NCBI GenBank assembly: GCA_042663485.1
Contig: JBHTAF010000005.1
Source of the DNA: Natronosalvus sp042663485
GTDB lineage: Archaea > Halobacteriota > Halobacteria > Halobacteriales > Natrialbaceae
Direction: 5' to 3' (one strand)
Length of the DNA: 64,000 nt
Shown here: piece by piece, positions 48,932-57,411 of the stretch
Layout: the number at the start of each line of letters is the position of its first letter
Numbering within the stretch: the stretch's first letter is position 1
The notes under the pieces: model-generated
Databases searched by the model: none
What the model was told of the DNA's origin: nothing
Seen by the model: the letters and a program-made list of their open reading frames with translations, nothing else
Translations under genes and position numbers: made by a program

Positions 48932-49950
48932 GCACCGAAGGTGAGGCGGCCGGGACCGCTCGAGAATCGCGGCGGTCGGGGCCGCTCGTCGCGGCTACGC
49001 GGTGGCTCGAGAACCTCGGGGAAACCGCGTTCGCGTACCTCCTGTTGACACCCGTGTTCGTCCTGCTCGGGACGATCGCGCTCTATCCGCTGTTACGGAC
49101 GTTCGAACTGTCCTTGTACACGGGGATCCTGGGCAATTCAGAGCAGGAGTTCGTCGGCCTCCAGCACTACGTCGACCTGTTCAGCGGCGACGCGAACCCG
49201 AAACTCCCCGGCTCGGTGACCTTCCTCCCCGATGTAACCACGAGCGGGAACTTCCCGTTCGTCCACGTCGAGGGCTGGGCACGGAGTACCCTGGTCGTGA
49301 CGATACTCTTCGCCGCCATCAGCGTCTTCTTCGAGACGATCATCGGATTCGGTCAGGCGCTCGTCCTCGACAAGGACTTCCGGGGCCGTCGGTGGGTCCG
49401 TGCGGCGATCATCATCCCGTGGGCGATCCCGCTGGTCATCCAGGGGATGATCTTCTACCTCATGTTCCACCCGAGCACCGGGTTCCTGACCCAGTACCTC
49501 TCGTCGGTTGGCATCGTCGCCCCGACGAACACGCTCAACGATCCCTCGAGCGCGTTCCTGATCGTCACCGTGGCCGACATCTGGAAGACGACCGCGTTCA
49601 TGGCCTTGCTCATCCTCGCCGGCCTCCAGAGCATCGACCGGAGCCTCTACGACGTCGCGAAGGTGTCGGGCGCCACGCGCTGGCAGCAGTTCAAGCTCAT
49701 CACGTTCCCGCTCGTCTTGCCGGCTCTCGGCATCGCCATCCTCTTCCGTATGATCGACGCCATGCGCGTCTACGGGCTGATCGACTCCGTCTCGAGCTGT
49801 ACGACCGTCCCCTCGCTTTCGTGCATGGTCGTCGAGACCTTCTACTCGAACCGCGGGCTCGCCTCGGCGGTCGCATTCGTCACGGCGGGCATCATCGGCG
49901 TGGTCGTGATCGGCGTCATCTACCAGCAGTACAAGGAGGGTGGGATCTGA
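48928..49950 (+). CDS. Sugar ABC transporter permease (MalF type)
   Basis: This 340-residue permease overlaps the binding-protein stop by 4 bp (ATGA). It has six helices. The ABC loop (ATPase contact) reads SLYDVAKVSGATRWQQFKLITFPLVLPALGIAILF, with the EAA-like motif. The first helix is followed by a ~100-residue external loop (NPKLPGSVTFLPDVTTSGNFPFVHVEGWARS), as in MalF proteins. It pairs with the next gene to form the channel. Length and order match carbohydrate uptake systems. Confidence 0.94.
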   Translation: MSTEGEAAGTARESRRSGPLVAATRWLENLGETAFAYLLLTPVFVLLGTIALYPLLRTFELSLYTGILGNSEQEFVGLQHYVDLFSGDANPKLPGSVTFLPDVTTSGNFPFVHVEGWARSTLVVTILFAAISVFFETIIGFGQALVLDKDFRGRRWVRAAIIIPWAIPLVIQGMIFYLMFHPSTGFLTQYLSSVGIVAPTNTLNDPSSAFLIVTVADIWKTTAFMALLILAGLQSIDRSLYDVAKVSGATRWQQFKLITFPLVLPALGIAILFRMIDAMRVYGLIDSVSSCTTVPSLSCMVVETFYSNRGLASAVAFVTAGIIGVVVIGVIYQQYKEGGI

Positions 49951-49951
49951 C

Positions 49952-50980
49952 ATGGCGACGCCATCTACGACGGAATCGGAAGTGGAACCAGACGCGACGG
50001 ACGCTGCCGACGACAGTGAGCGAAAACAGGGGCCACTCGGCCGCTGGACGCGCGGCGTCCTCGAGGAAGAAGCGAAGCGCCAGCGCCTCTACCGGGCGTT
50101 GTTCTGGACCGCCTGTGCGTTCTTCCTCGTGACGACGCTGTTTCCCTTCTACTGGCTGCTCGTGCTCGCGCTGACGCCGAACAGCCGGATTCTCACCGGC
50201 GACTGGTCACTACCAGTGATCGGGATCGAGTTCCCGCACCCACAGGGGTTCAACGTCACCGCGTTCGTCGAGGTGTTCCAGGAGGTGCCGTTCCACCTCT
50301 TCGTCTTCAACAGTTTCGTGCTGGCGACGACGACCACGATCATCGTCCTCGCTGTCGCGACGCTCGCCGGGTACGTCTTCGGGCGCCTCGAGTTCCCCGG
50401 CCGCGGCGCGCTCATGCTCGCAGTGCTGGTGATCTCGTACTTTCCGCCGGCAGCGTTCCTGATTCCGCTGTTCGACGCATTCCTCGGAAACGCGGTCGTG
50501 ATCCCGTTCCTGGGCGTCGAACTGTTCCAGTCTCCCCGACTCGTGAACACACCGGGATCGATGATCATGCCGTTCAGCGCGCTGTTCTTGCCGCTGGCGA
50601 TCTTCATCCTGACGACGTTCTACGCCCAGATTCCCGACGGCCTCGAGGACGCGGCACGCGTCGAGGGAACGACCCGGCTCGGGGCGTTGTTCCGGGTCAT
50701 CATGCCGCTGTCGGCGCCCGGAATCGCGACTGCGGCCGTGTTGACGTTCATCTCGGTCTACAACGAGTACTTCTTCAGCTCGATCATGGCGCTGGAGAAC
50801 CAGCCCCAGAACTGGTCGCCGCTGGTCGGCGGGATCCTGAGCTACCAGACCCAGTACACGACCGACTTCAACCTGATGGCGGCGGCGAGCATCGTCGGGG
50901 TCCTCCCCGTCGTCGTCCTCGTCATCGTCGCCCAGGAACGCATCGTCAGCGGACTGACCGCCGGCGCACTCAAAGAATGA
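49952..50980 (+). CDS. Sugar ABC transporter permease (MalG type)
   Basis: The 342-residue permease starts one base after the previous stop (TGACATG), with a GGAGGG element just upstream. The ~50-residue charged N-terminus precedes six helices. The EAA loop is GLEDAARVEGTTRLGALFRVIMPLSAPGIATAAVLTF, a clear match. Helices carry FFLVTTLFPFYWLLVLALTP and NSFVLATTTTIIVLAVATLAGY. It forms the inner-membrane channel with the MalF-type partner. Confidence 0.94.
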   Translation: MATPSTTESEVEPDATDAADDSERKQGPLGRWTRGVLEEEAKRQRLYRALFWTACAFFLVTTLFPFYWLLVLALTPNSRILTGDWSLPVIGIEFPHPQGFNVTAFVEVFQEVPFHLFVFNSFVLATTTTIIVLAVATLAGYVFGRLEFPGRGALMLAVLVISYFPPAAFLIPLFDAFLGNAVVIPFLGVELFQSPRLVNTPGSMIMPFSALFLPLAIFILTTFYAQIPDGLEDAARVEGTTRLGALFRVIMPLSAPGIATAAVLTFISVYNEYFFSSIMALENQPQNWSPLVGGILSYQTQYTTDFNLMAAASIVGVLPVVVLVIVAQERIVSGLTAGALKE

Positions 50981-51008
50981 CCACACGCAGCACCCACTAT
51001 CACTACCA

Positions 51009-52262
51009 ATGGCACGCGTAACACTCGAACACGTCACGAAACGCTACGAAGACGTCACCGCGGTCGACGACATGAACCTCGAGATCGAAGACGGGGAGTT
51101 CGTCTGCCTCGTCGGCCCCTCGGGGTGTGGAAAGTCGACGACGATGGAAACGATCGCCGGCCTCACGAAGCCCACGGAGGGGACGATTCACATCGGGGAC
51201 CGGGACGTCACGAAACTCCCGCCGAAGGATCGCGGGGTGTCGATGGTCTTCCAGAACATCGCGCTGTTCCCGCACATGAACGTCTACGAGAACATCTCCT
51301 TCGGCCTTCGACTCCGGAAGTACGACAAGGACGAGATCGACCGCCGGGTCGATCAGGCCGCCGACATCGTCCAGCTCGAGGGCATGCTCGAGCGCGAGCC
51401 AAACGAGCTCTCGGGCGGACAGCAACAGCGGGTGGCCATCGCGCGGGCGATCGTCCGCGAGCCGGACGTCTTCCTGATGGACGAACCGCTGGCGAACCTC
51501 GACGCCAAGCTCCGGGTCCACATGCGGACCGAGTTACAACGGTTGCACAAACAGCTCGAGACGACGATCATCTACGTCACCCACGATCAGGCCGAGGCGA
51601 TGACCATGTCCGACCGTATCGCCGTCATCAACGCGGGCGAACTCCAGCAGATCGATCCGCCGCTGGTCTGTTACAACGAACCTGCCAACCGGTTCGTCGC
51701 CGGATTCATCGGCTCGCCGTCGATGAACTTCGTCGAAGGAGAGATCACCGCCGGGGGACTCTCGACCGACCACTTCGACCTCGAGTTCGATTCCAACGCC
51801 GTCGACGTCCCGTCGGGTGAGGCGATCACGATGGGGGTCCGGCCCGAGGACATCTACCTGACCGAAAACGTCGACTCGGCGACCAGCGCCTCCGAGGTCG
51901 TCGAGGCCCGGACAGACGTCCTCGAGCCGATGGGCGATCAGATTTTCGTCTACCTGTCGCTCGACGACGCGGGCACCGAGATGATGACGAGCGACGAGGC
52001 GTCGGCGGCCTCAAACCAGCTCCTGATGAGCGTCGATCCGGACACGGACATCGACGAAGATCAGTCGATTTCGGTGGTGCTCGACCGGTCGAAGGTGCAC
52101 CTGTTCGATACTGGGACGGGGAACGCGATCGCTCACGGGATCGAGTCGCTGGCTCGGGCTACGTCCGGAGCCGGGGCCGAAGCAGAATCCGAAACCGGGG
52201 CCGGGCCAGGGGCTGTCGACGTCGCTCGAGCCGACTCCGAATCGGGTGGTCGACGTGAGTAG
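51009..52262 (+). CDS. Sugar ABC transporter ATP-binding protein (MalK/UgpC type)
   Basis: The 417-residue ATPase has Walker A GPSGCGKSTT (37-46), Q-loop VFQNIALFPHM, signature LSGGQQQRVAIARA, Walker B VFLMDEPLANLD, D-loop, and switch His in YVTHDQAEAM. A C-terminal TOBE/OB-like regulatory domain covers ~240-360. The final ~50 residues (GAGAEAESETGAGPG...) are a low-complexity acidic tail, unusual for the family. It energises the MalF/MalG pair. It begins 28 bp after the permease stop; SD-like sequence is weak. Its stop overlaps the next small gene. Confidence 0.95.
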   Translation: MARVTLEHVTKRYEDVTAVDDMNLEIEDGEFVCLVGPSGCGKSTTMETIAGLTKPTEGTIHIGDRDVTKLPPKDRGVSMVFQNIALFPHMNVYENISFGLRLRKYDKDEIDRRVDQAADIVQLEGMLEREPNELSGGQQQRVAIARAIVREPDVFLMDEPLANLDAKLRVHMRTELQRLHKQLETTIIYVTHDQAEAMTMSDRIAVINAGELQQIDPPLVCYNEPANRFVAGFIGSPSMNFVEGEITAGGLSTDHFDLEFDSNAVDVPSGEAITMGVRPEDIYLTENVDSATSASEVVEARTDVLEPMGDQIFVYLSLDDAGTEMMTSDEASAASNQLLMSVDPDTDIDEDQSISVVLDRSKVHLFDTGTGNAIAHGIESLARATSGAGAEAESETGAGPGAVDVARADSESGGRRE

Positions 52263-52458
52263 CCTGATTCCGGTGGTCTACTACGGCGGGCTAACGATCC
52301 TGTTTTTCTTCTGGATATACGGGATCGTTTCGTTCGCCCTCGACGTCAAGAACAGGATCCTCCCGGGCATCGCCCAGTACCGCCGCGGACGCGCCAAACG
52401 TGAACAACGTCGAGAGCAGGAACGCGAACGATCCGAGCGTGAGGAACAACTGTACTGA
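52255..52458 (+). CDS. Small single-helix membrane protein in the sugar operon
   Basis: GTG 52255 gives ~67 residues: MSSLIPVVYYGGLTILFFFWIYGIVSFALDVKNRI, one membrane helix, then a strongly charged tail (YRRGRAKREQRREQERERSEREEQLY). The start overlaps the ATPase stop by 8 bp; an in-frame GTG at 52246 is an alternative. The tight packing between ATPase and dehydrogenase shows that it belongs to the operon. The basic/acidic tail is coiled-coil-like. Its function is unknown; it could modulate the transporter complex. Confidence 0.75.
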   Translation: MSSLIPVVYYGGLTILFFFWIYGIVSFALDVKNRILPGIAQYRRGRAKREQRREQERERSEREEQLY

Positions 52459-52462
52459 ATCG

Positions 52463-53533
52463 ATGATCGACGAGACACCCATTCGAGCCGGAATCGTCGG
52501 CTGCGGCAACATCGGCCAGTACCACGCCGACCGCCTCCAGGAACTCGGCGCCGACCTCGTCGGCGGCATGGACGTCTCGACGCAGGCGCGCGACCGGTTC
52601 GCCCAACGTTACGGCGTCGACGCATACGACGATCACCACGCGCTCTACGACGCGATCGACGTAGTCGTGATCACTACGCCCAATCGGTTCCACGAGGAGT
52701 ACGCGGTCGACGCGTTCGAGCACGGCCTGCACGTCCTGCTCGAGAAACCGCTGGCACACTCCCTCGAGAGCGCCGAGCGCATCGCCGCGGCGGCGAGAGA
52801 GAGTAGGGGCACCTGCACGGTCGGCTTCCACAACCGGTTTCGAAATGCCGTCCGCCTCGTCGCCGACCGGATCGAACGCGGCGACCTGGGCGAGATAACC
52901 CACGTCGAAGCGAACTACGTCCGCCGGCGAGGCGTTCCCGGTCGCGGCTCTTGGTTCACCCGTCGAGACATCGCCGGCGGCGGCGCGCTGATCGACCTCG
53001 GCGTCCACGCCATCGACCTCGCGCTCTACCTGCTCGACGATCCCGCCGTCAGCGACGTCTCGGGGGTCACGAGAAGCGAGTTCGGCTCTCGCGAGGACTA
53101 CGCCTACCTCGAGATGTGGGGCGAGGACGCCGGGCCGGAGGGGTTCGACGTGGACGACTCCGCCAGTGCGTTCGTTCGATGCGCGGACGATCGGACCATC
53201 TCGCTCGAGGTCGCCTGGGCGACGAACCGCCCGCCGACCCACGAGTTCGTCGTCCAGGGGACCGAGGCCGCCGCGCGGTTCGACCTGCTCGAAGATCAGG
53301 TGACGATTCACTCCGCGAGTCCGGACGGGGCGAACCACTTCGTGGACTCGACGCTCGAGCCGACAGCGAACGACGCACACTCGGACGAGCAGCGGGCGTT
53401 TCTGGCGGCGATCAGAGGTGGGGAAGACGCCGTCGGCGCGAGCGTCGAGGAGGCGCTCGCGGTGCAGCGGGTCATCGATTCGATCTACCGCTCGAGCGGC
53501 GAGGGGCACCCGATCACGCTCGAACAGTCCTGA
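52463..53533 (+). CDS. Gfo/Idh/MocA family oxidoreductase
   Basis: The 356-residue enzyme (ATG 52463) has an N-terminal Rossmann fold (IRAGIVGCGNIGQYHADRLQEL), VVVITTPNRFHEEYAVDAFEHGLHVLLEKPLAHSLESA with the family EKP motif (catalytic Lys), and a C-terminal alpha/beta domain containing GGGALIDLGVHAIDLALYLL with the His typical of active members. It should oxidise or reduce a sugar or inositol derivative with NAD(P). It is last in the ABC operon, 4 bp after the small membrane gene, so it probably works on the imported sugar. An upstream ATG at 52400 lies inside the small gene and was not used. Confidence 0.93.
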   Translation: MIDETPIRAGIVGCGNIGQYHADRLQELGADLVGGMDVSTQARDRFAQRYGVDAYDDHHALYDAIDVVVITTPNRFHEEYAVDAFEHGLHVLLEKPLAHSLESAERIAAAARESRGTCTVGFHNRFRNAVRLVADRIERGDLGEITHVEANYVRRRGVPGRGSWFTRRDIAGGGALIDLGVHAIDLALYLLDDPAVSDVSGVTRSEFGSREDYAYLEMWGEDAGPEGFDVDDSASAFVRCADDRTISLEVAWATNRPPTHEFVVQGTEAAARFDLLEDQVTIHSASPDGANHFVDSTLEPTANDAHSDEQRAFLAAIRGGEDAVGASVEEALAVQRVIDSIYRSSGEGHPITLEQS

Positions 53534-53631
53534 GCAAGTAACGGATACCGCTTTGACTGGGTCGAGCTCGAAACTCGTGTTCGAAACGAGGTCTCCGGTG
53601 TATCGGTCACCAGTGGTTGACGGCAGTCAGC

Positions 53632-53701
53632 TACCAGTGGTCGGACGATGGAGGTCGGACAGTGGTGGTTAGACAACAGTGGTCAGATAACAGTGATCCG
53701 A
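53632..53701. repeat. Five degenerate 14-bp tandem repeats (core CAGTGGTCxGA)
   Basis: The units are TACCAGTGGTCGGA, CGATGGAGGTCGGA, CAGTGGTGGTTAGA, CAACAGTGGTCAGA and TAACAGTGATCCGA, head to tail with no spacer. Related but less regular units continue to the left (to ~53609). They end directly against the AT palindrome. Confidence 0.7.
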
Positions 53702-53705
53702 ACCT

Positions 53706-53721
53706 TAAAATATATATTTTA
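53706..53721. terminator. AT palindrome TAAAATATATATTTTA at a convergent gene end
   Basis: This is a perfect 16-bp palindrome between two converging genes. A bidirectional termination signal is a reasonable guess; the T-rich run would serve the plus strand and its complement the minus strand. It resembles the palindrome core at 2728-2741. Confidence 0.4.
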
Positions 53722-53846
53722 TAGTATTGGGCCACAGAAGCCAGGACCTCGTGATACCGCGGCCGTCGACGACGATGATCGTGTGTACGTCGGCTGACCG
53801 CTATTCGAGGGACGGGGCGCTGCGAAAACGGGCGACAGGTTATAGG

Positions 53847-54527
53847 CTACTCGAGGTACCGCCCGGCGACCGATTCCAGAATTTTCCGCTCGGCCTGCCG
53901 ACGGTGTTCGTCGGCGGTACGCCGATCGATGCCTACCGACTCGGCAATGGCCGCCATCGACGTCTCTCGAGGGACCTCGTAGTACCCGCGCTCGTAAGCT
54001 GTGGCGAACACCTGGCTCTGTCTTCGCGAGAGCGCCGGCAACGGCTCGCCGATCCCGTCCGGCGTCCGGTTGCGGTCGAGACTGTCGAAGGAGAGGTCCC
54101 GCTTCGACTCGACGGTCACGTCGAAGTCCTCGAGCAGGTCGTGATAGCAGTGGGTGAGGTGAGCGGACTCGAGCGCCAGGAGGCGAATCGACCGCGCCCC
54201 GTCGGCGTATCGAATCGGCGGCAACAGGAGACAGCCGTGGTCGTCCAGAATGCCGTCGACGACCGTCGTCTCGAGGGCCTTGACGCAGTTTCCGGTGACC
54301 GCCACGGCGTCCGACTCGTCGACGATGGCGTCCTCGACCCCAGCGAACTCGTCGATGGCCTCGAGGACGGCCTCGAGACGACCGGTCTCGCACTCGAGGA
54401 GCAACAGGTCGCTGTGGTCGTTGCACCACAGGGAGAGCCGCGCGTCGAACGCCGCGGTGATCGCATCGTAGGAGCCGAACTCGGCCCCCGATTCAGAACC
54501 GGCGAGGCGGAACGTCGCTTCGTACAC
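53847..54527 (-). CDS. Bat-type (HTH_10) regulator, probable hut regulator
   Basis: The ~226-residue protein ends in an HTH_10 domain (LSRRQSQVFATAYERGYYEVPRETSMAAIAESVGIDRRTADEHRRQAERKILESV) as in bacterio-opsin activator. The N-terminal ~160 residues (EATFRLAG... LLLLECETGRLEAVLEAIDEFAGV) form the usual BAT sensory domain. GTG 54527 is preceded at ~-27 by the TATA box at 54550-54558, favouring this short start; in-frame GTG 54548 and 54617 are longer options. It is divergent from hutU, with 83 bp between starts. It is therefore the best candidate to control the histidine genes; this is by position only. Confidence 0.85.
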   Translation of the reverse strand: MYEATFRLAGSESGAEFGSYDAITAAFDARLSLWCNDHSDLLLLECETGRLEAVLEAIDEFAGVEDAIVDESDAVAVTGNCVKALETTVVDGILDDHGCLLLPPIRYADGARSIRLLALESAHLTHCYHDLLEDFDVTVESKRDLSFDSLDRNRTPDGIGEPLPALSRRQSQVFATAYERGYYEVPRETSMAAIAESVGIDRRTADEHRRQAERKILESVAGRYLE

Positions 54528-54549
54528 GAAGGGGCGAAGGGCGGCCACG

Positions 54550-54558
54550 TATATAATA
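54550..54558. promoter_or_regulatory. TATATAATA element in the hut divergent promoter
   Basis: TATATAATA can act as TATA on the minus strand for the regulator (about 27 bp before GTG 54527). It reads nearly the same on the other strand, so it might also serve hutU with a ~30-nt leader. No second clear TATA lies before hutU. Confidence 0.45.
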
Positions 54559-54610
54559 CCCGGCGTGTGGCGACTCGAAACACTTGCCGCCCCGGAACGT
54601 GTGCGTACAT

Positions 54611-56470
54611 ATGGCAAACTCGTCTTCGAACCACGAGCACGACCGAGATGGGACGACCGAGTGGGACGGCGTCGGCGACCCGAGTGAGGAGTGGCGATCC
54701 TATCGAGGCGCGCCGACCGGCACCGACCTCGAGTGTCGCGGCTGGCGCCAGGAGGCGGCGTTCCGCATGCTGAACAACAACCTCGACCCCGAGGTGGCCG
54801 AGGACGCGGAGTCGCTCGTCGTCTACGGCGGCACCGGCCGGGCGGCCCGGTCGTGGGACGCCTACGACGCGATCTGTGACCAGTTGCGGGACCTCGGCGA
54901 CGACGAGACCCTGCTCGTCCAGAGCGGCAAACCCGTCGGCCGGTTCACGACCCACGAGCGCGCCCCGCGGGTGCTCATCGCGAACTCGAACCTGGTCGGC
55001 AAGTGGGACGACTGGGAGCACTTCCACGAACTCGAGGCCCGCGGAAAGATCATGTACGGGCAGATGACCGCCGGATCGTGGGCCTACATCGGGACCCAGG
55101 GGATCATCCAGGGCACCTACGAGACGCTGGCCGAGCTAGGTCGCCAGCACTTCCCCCAGAGCAATGGCCTTGAGGGAAGAATCGTCGTCACCGCGGGCCT
55201 CGGCGGTATGGGCGGCGCCCAGCCGCTGGCCGTGACGATGAACCACGGCGTCTGCATCGCCGCCGACGTCGACGAAACGCGGATCGAGCGCCGCCTCGAG
55301 ACCGGCTACTGTCAGGAGCGCGCCCCCGACCTCGAGACGGCCATCGAACGAGCGGAGGACGCTGCCGAGGCTGGCGAGGCCTACAGCGTCGCCGTCCATC
55401 TGAACGCCGCCGACATGCTCGAGTCGATGCTCGAGCGCGGCTTCGTCCCGGACGTAATCACCGACCAGACGAGCGCCCACGACGAACTCGAGGGGTACTA
55501 CCCCGCCGACTACTCGGTCGCGGAGGCCGACGCCCTGCGGGAGCGAGACCCCGAGGCGTACGTCGAGGAGAGCCTCGCGACGATGGAGCGCCACGTCGAC
55601 GGCATTCTCGAATTACAGGCGGAGGGGGCCATCGCCTTCGAGTACGGGAACAACATTCGGGGACAGGTCGAGGACTACCGGGAGCGCGCGGACGGTGACA
55701 GTGCTGGTGGCACCGCCAGCAGGGACGCCGACGAGAGCGGTAATCCGTGGCCGGTGTCGGGCGCCGACTCGAGCGAGCGACAACCCTTTGACTTCCCAGG
55801 CTTCGTCCCCGCCTACGTCAGGCCGCTGTTCTGCGAGGGGAAAGGGCCCTTCCGCTGGGCGGCGCTCTCGGGCGACCCCGCCGACATCCACCGCACGGAC
55901 GACGCCGTTCGCGAACTGTTTCCCGAGAAGGAACACCTCGCTCGCTGGATCGACCTCGCCCAGGAGCACGTCGAGTTCCAGGGACTCCCCTCGCGGGTCT
56001 GCTGGCTAGGGTTCGCCCGCGACGAGGACGGCCTCACCGAACGCGCGCGGTTCGCCCTCCGCATCAACGAACTCGTCGCCGACGGCGAGATCGCGGCGCC
56101 GATCGTCGTCACGCGCGACCACCTCGACGCCGGGTCGGTCGCCAGCCCGAACCGGGAGACCGAAGCGATGGCCGACGGCACGGACGCCGTCGCCGACTGG
56201 CCGATCCTCAACGCCCTGCTCAACTGCGCCGCGGGCGCCGACATCGTCAGCGTCCACGACGGGGGCGGCGTCGGCATCGGGAACGCGCTGCACGCGAACA
56301 ACCACGTCGTCCTGGACGGGAGCGAACTTGCCGCAGAGAAGGCGCGCCGCGTCTTCACCACCGACCCCGGTATGGGCGTCGTGCGCCACGCCGACGCTGG
56401 CTACGACGAGGCGCTCGAGGAAGCCCGCGAGTCGGACGTCACGATCCCGATGGGTGGTGACGAGCGGTGA
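54611..56470 (+). CDS. hutU: Urocanate hydratase
   Basis: The 619-residue enzyme converts urocanate to imidazolonepropionate, using tightly bound NAD+ as electrophile. Landmarks are YRGAPTGTDLECRGWRQEAAFRMLNNNLDPEVAE, VVYGGTGRAARSW, YGQMTAGSWAYIGTQGIIQGTYET, VTAGLGGMGGAQPLAVTMN (NAD site) and DQTSAHDELEGYYP. A ~60-residue insertion rich in acidic residues (DGDSAGGTASRDADESGN) interrupts the core near 360. It is the first of three overlapping genes, hutU-hutG-hutI. The start is ATG 54611; upstream codons are not typical. Confidence 0.97.
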   Translation: MANSSSNHEHDRDGTTEWDGVGDPSEEWRSYRGAPTGTDLECRGWRQEAAFRMLNNNLDPEVAEDAESLVVYGGTGRAARSWDAYDAICDQLRDLGDDETLLVQSGKPVGRFTTHERAPRVLIANSNLVGKWDDWEHFHELEARGKIMYGQMTAGSWAYIGTQGIIQGTYETLAELGRQHFPQSNGLEGRIVVTAGLGGMGGAQPLAVTMNHGVCIAADVDETRIERRLETGYCQERAPDLETAIERAEDAAEAGEAYSVAVHLNAADMLESMLERGFVPDVITDQTSAHDELEGYYPADYSVAEADALRERDPEAYVEESLATMERHVDGILELQAEGAIAFEYGNNIRGQVEDYRERADGDSAGGTASRDADESGNPWPVSGADSSERQPFDFPGFVPAYVRPLFCEGKGPFRWAALSGDPADIHRTDDAVRELFPEKEHLARWIDLAQEHVEFQGLPSRVCWLGFARDEDGLTERARFALRINELVADGEIAAPIVVTRDHLDAGSVASPNRETEAMADGTDAVADWPILNALLNCAAGADIVSVHDGGGVGIGNALHANNHVVLDGSELAAEKARRVFTTDPGMGVVRHADAGYDEALEEARESDVTIPMGGDER

Positions 56471-57411
56471 CCGCGTTCACCAGTCCGGTCGAGTGGGTGA
56501 GTCCCTCGAGCGACCCCAACGACGAGACGTTCGGCGACGTGGTTGCCGCGGTGGAACTCGAGAACGCAGACGAGTACGACGCCGTGCTCGTCGGGGAGCC
56601 CTCCGACGTCGCCGTCATCGGCCGTCGCGGGGCCCGGGAGGGGCCGCGAGTGATCCGGGAGTCGATGGCCAGCGTGAAGACCCACCACTTCGAGGTGGGT
56701 TCAGTCGGCTCGAACGGCGCGAACGGCTCGGCCGCCCCAATCGGCGACCTCGGCGACCTCGACCTCCCCGACGCCGACGTTTCGACCGTCCAGGACCGAG
56801 CGGAAGCGACCGTCCAGGCCGTCTACGAGACCGGCGCTCGTCCCGTCTTCCTCGGCGGCGACAACTCTCTGACCGTGGCGAACGTCTCGCCCCTGCTCGC
56901 CGACGGCTCGGTCGGCGTCGTCAGCCTCGACGCCCACCTCGACTGTCGGGAGCCGATCGACGGCCCCTCGAGCGGCACGCCCTACTACCAGCTTCACGAG
57001 CGCGGCCTGGACGCCTTCGCCGTCGTCGGCGCGCGTCACTTCGAGACCTCGAGCGCGTATGCTGAGTATGTCGAGGAGCAGGGTGGAACGGTCGTCACCG
57101 CAGAAACCGCTCGCCGGGACCTCGAGGCCGCGGCGACCCGGGCGCTCGAGGCGATGGACGGCGTCGATCGGATCTTCCTCAGCCTGGACATCGACGTGCT
57201 CGACGCGGCGTTTGCGCCCGGTGTGAGCGCGCCCACGCCGGGCGGGCTGACGACGACCGAGCTGTACGCGCTCCTCAGCCGAATCGCGGCCGACGAGCGC
57301 GTCGCCGGGTTCGAGGTGGTCGAGTGCGCGCCGCCGCTCGACCGCGGGGGGCAGACGAGCGACGCGGCGGCTCGAGCCGTCGCGCACGTGCTCGCGGGGT
57401 GGTCGGCGTGA
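56467..57411 (+). CDS. hutG: Formimidoylglutamase (arginase family)
   Basis: This 314-residue member of the ureohydrolase family should hydrolyse N-formimidoylglutamate to glutamate and formamide. It starts at GTG 56467, overlapping hutU by 4 bp. Metal motifs: LGGDNSLTVANVS (canonical GGDHS, here Asn replaces the first His), SLDAHLDCREP (DAHxD) and SLDIDVLDAAFAPGVSAPTPGG (DxDxxD...PG). The Asn substitution means one Mn ligand may differ or the metal site is partly remodelled. Operon position between hutU and hutI supports HutG. Confidence 0.92.
   Translation: MTAFTSPVEWVSPSSDPNDETFGDVVAAVELENADEYDAVLVGEPSDVAVIGRRGAREGPRVIRESMASVKTHHFEVGSVGSNGANGSAAPIGDLGDLDLPDADVSTVQDRAEATVQAVYETGARPVFLGGDNSLTVANVSPLLADGSVGVVSLDAHLDCREPIDGPSSGTPYYQLHERGLDAFAVVGARHFETSSAYAEYVEEQGGTVVTAETARRDLEAAATRALEAMDGVDRIFLSLDIDVLDAAFAPGVSAPTPGGLTTTELYALLSRIAADERVAGFEVVECAPPLDRGGQTSDAAARAVAHVLAGWSA

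Larger units (their letters stand above)
53534..53846. other. Convergent intergenic region with tandem repeats and AT palindrome
   Basis: The 313-bp region lies between the 3' ends of the sugar operon and the Bat-type regulator gene. It holds five 14-bp repeats (53632-53701) and a 16-bp AT palindrome (53706-53721). The right third is plain. No coding frame is convincing. Confidence 0.6.
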
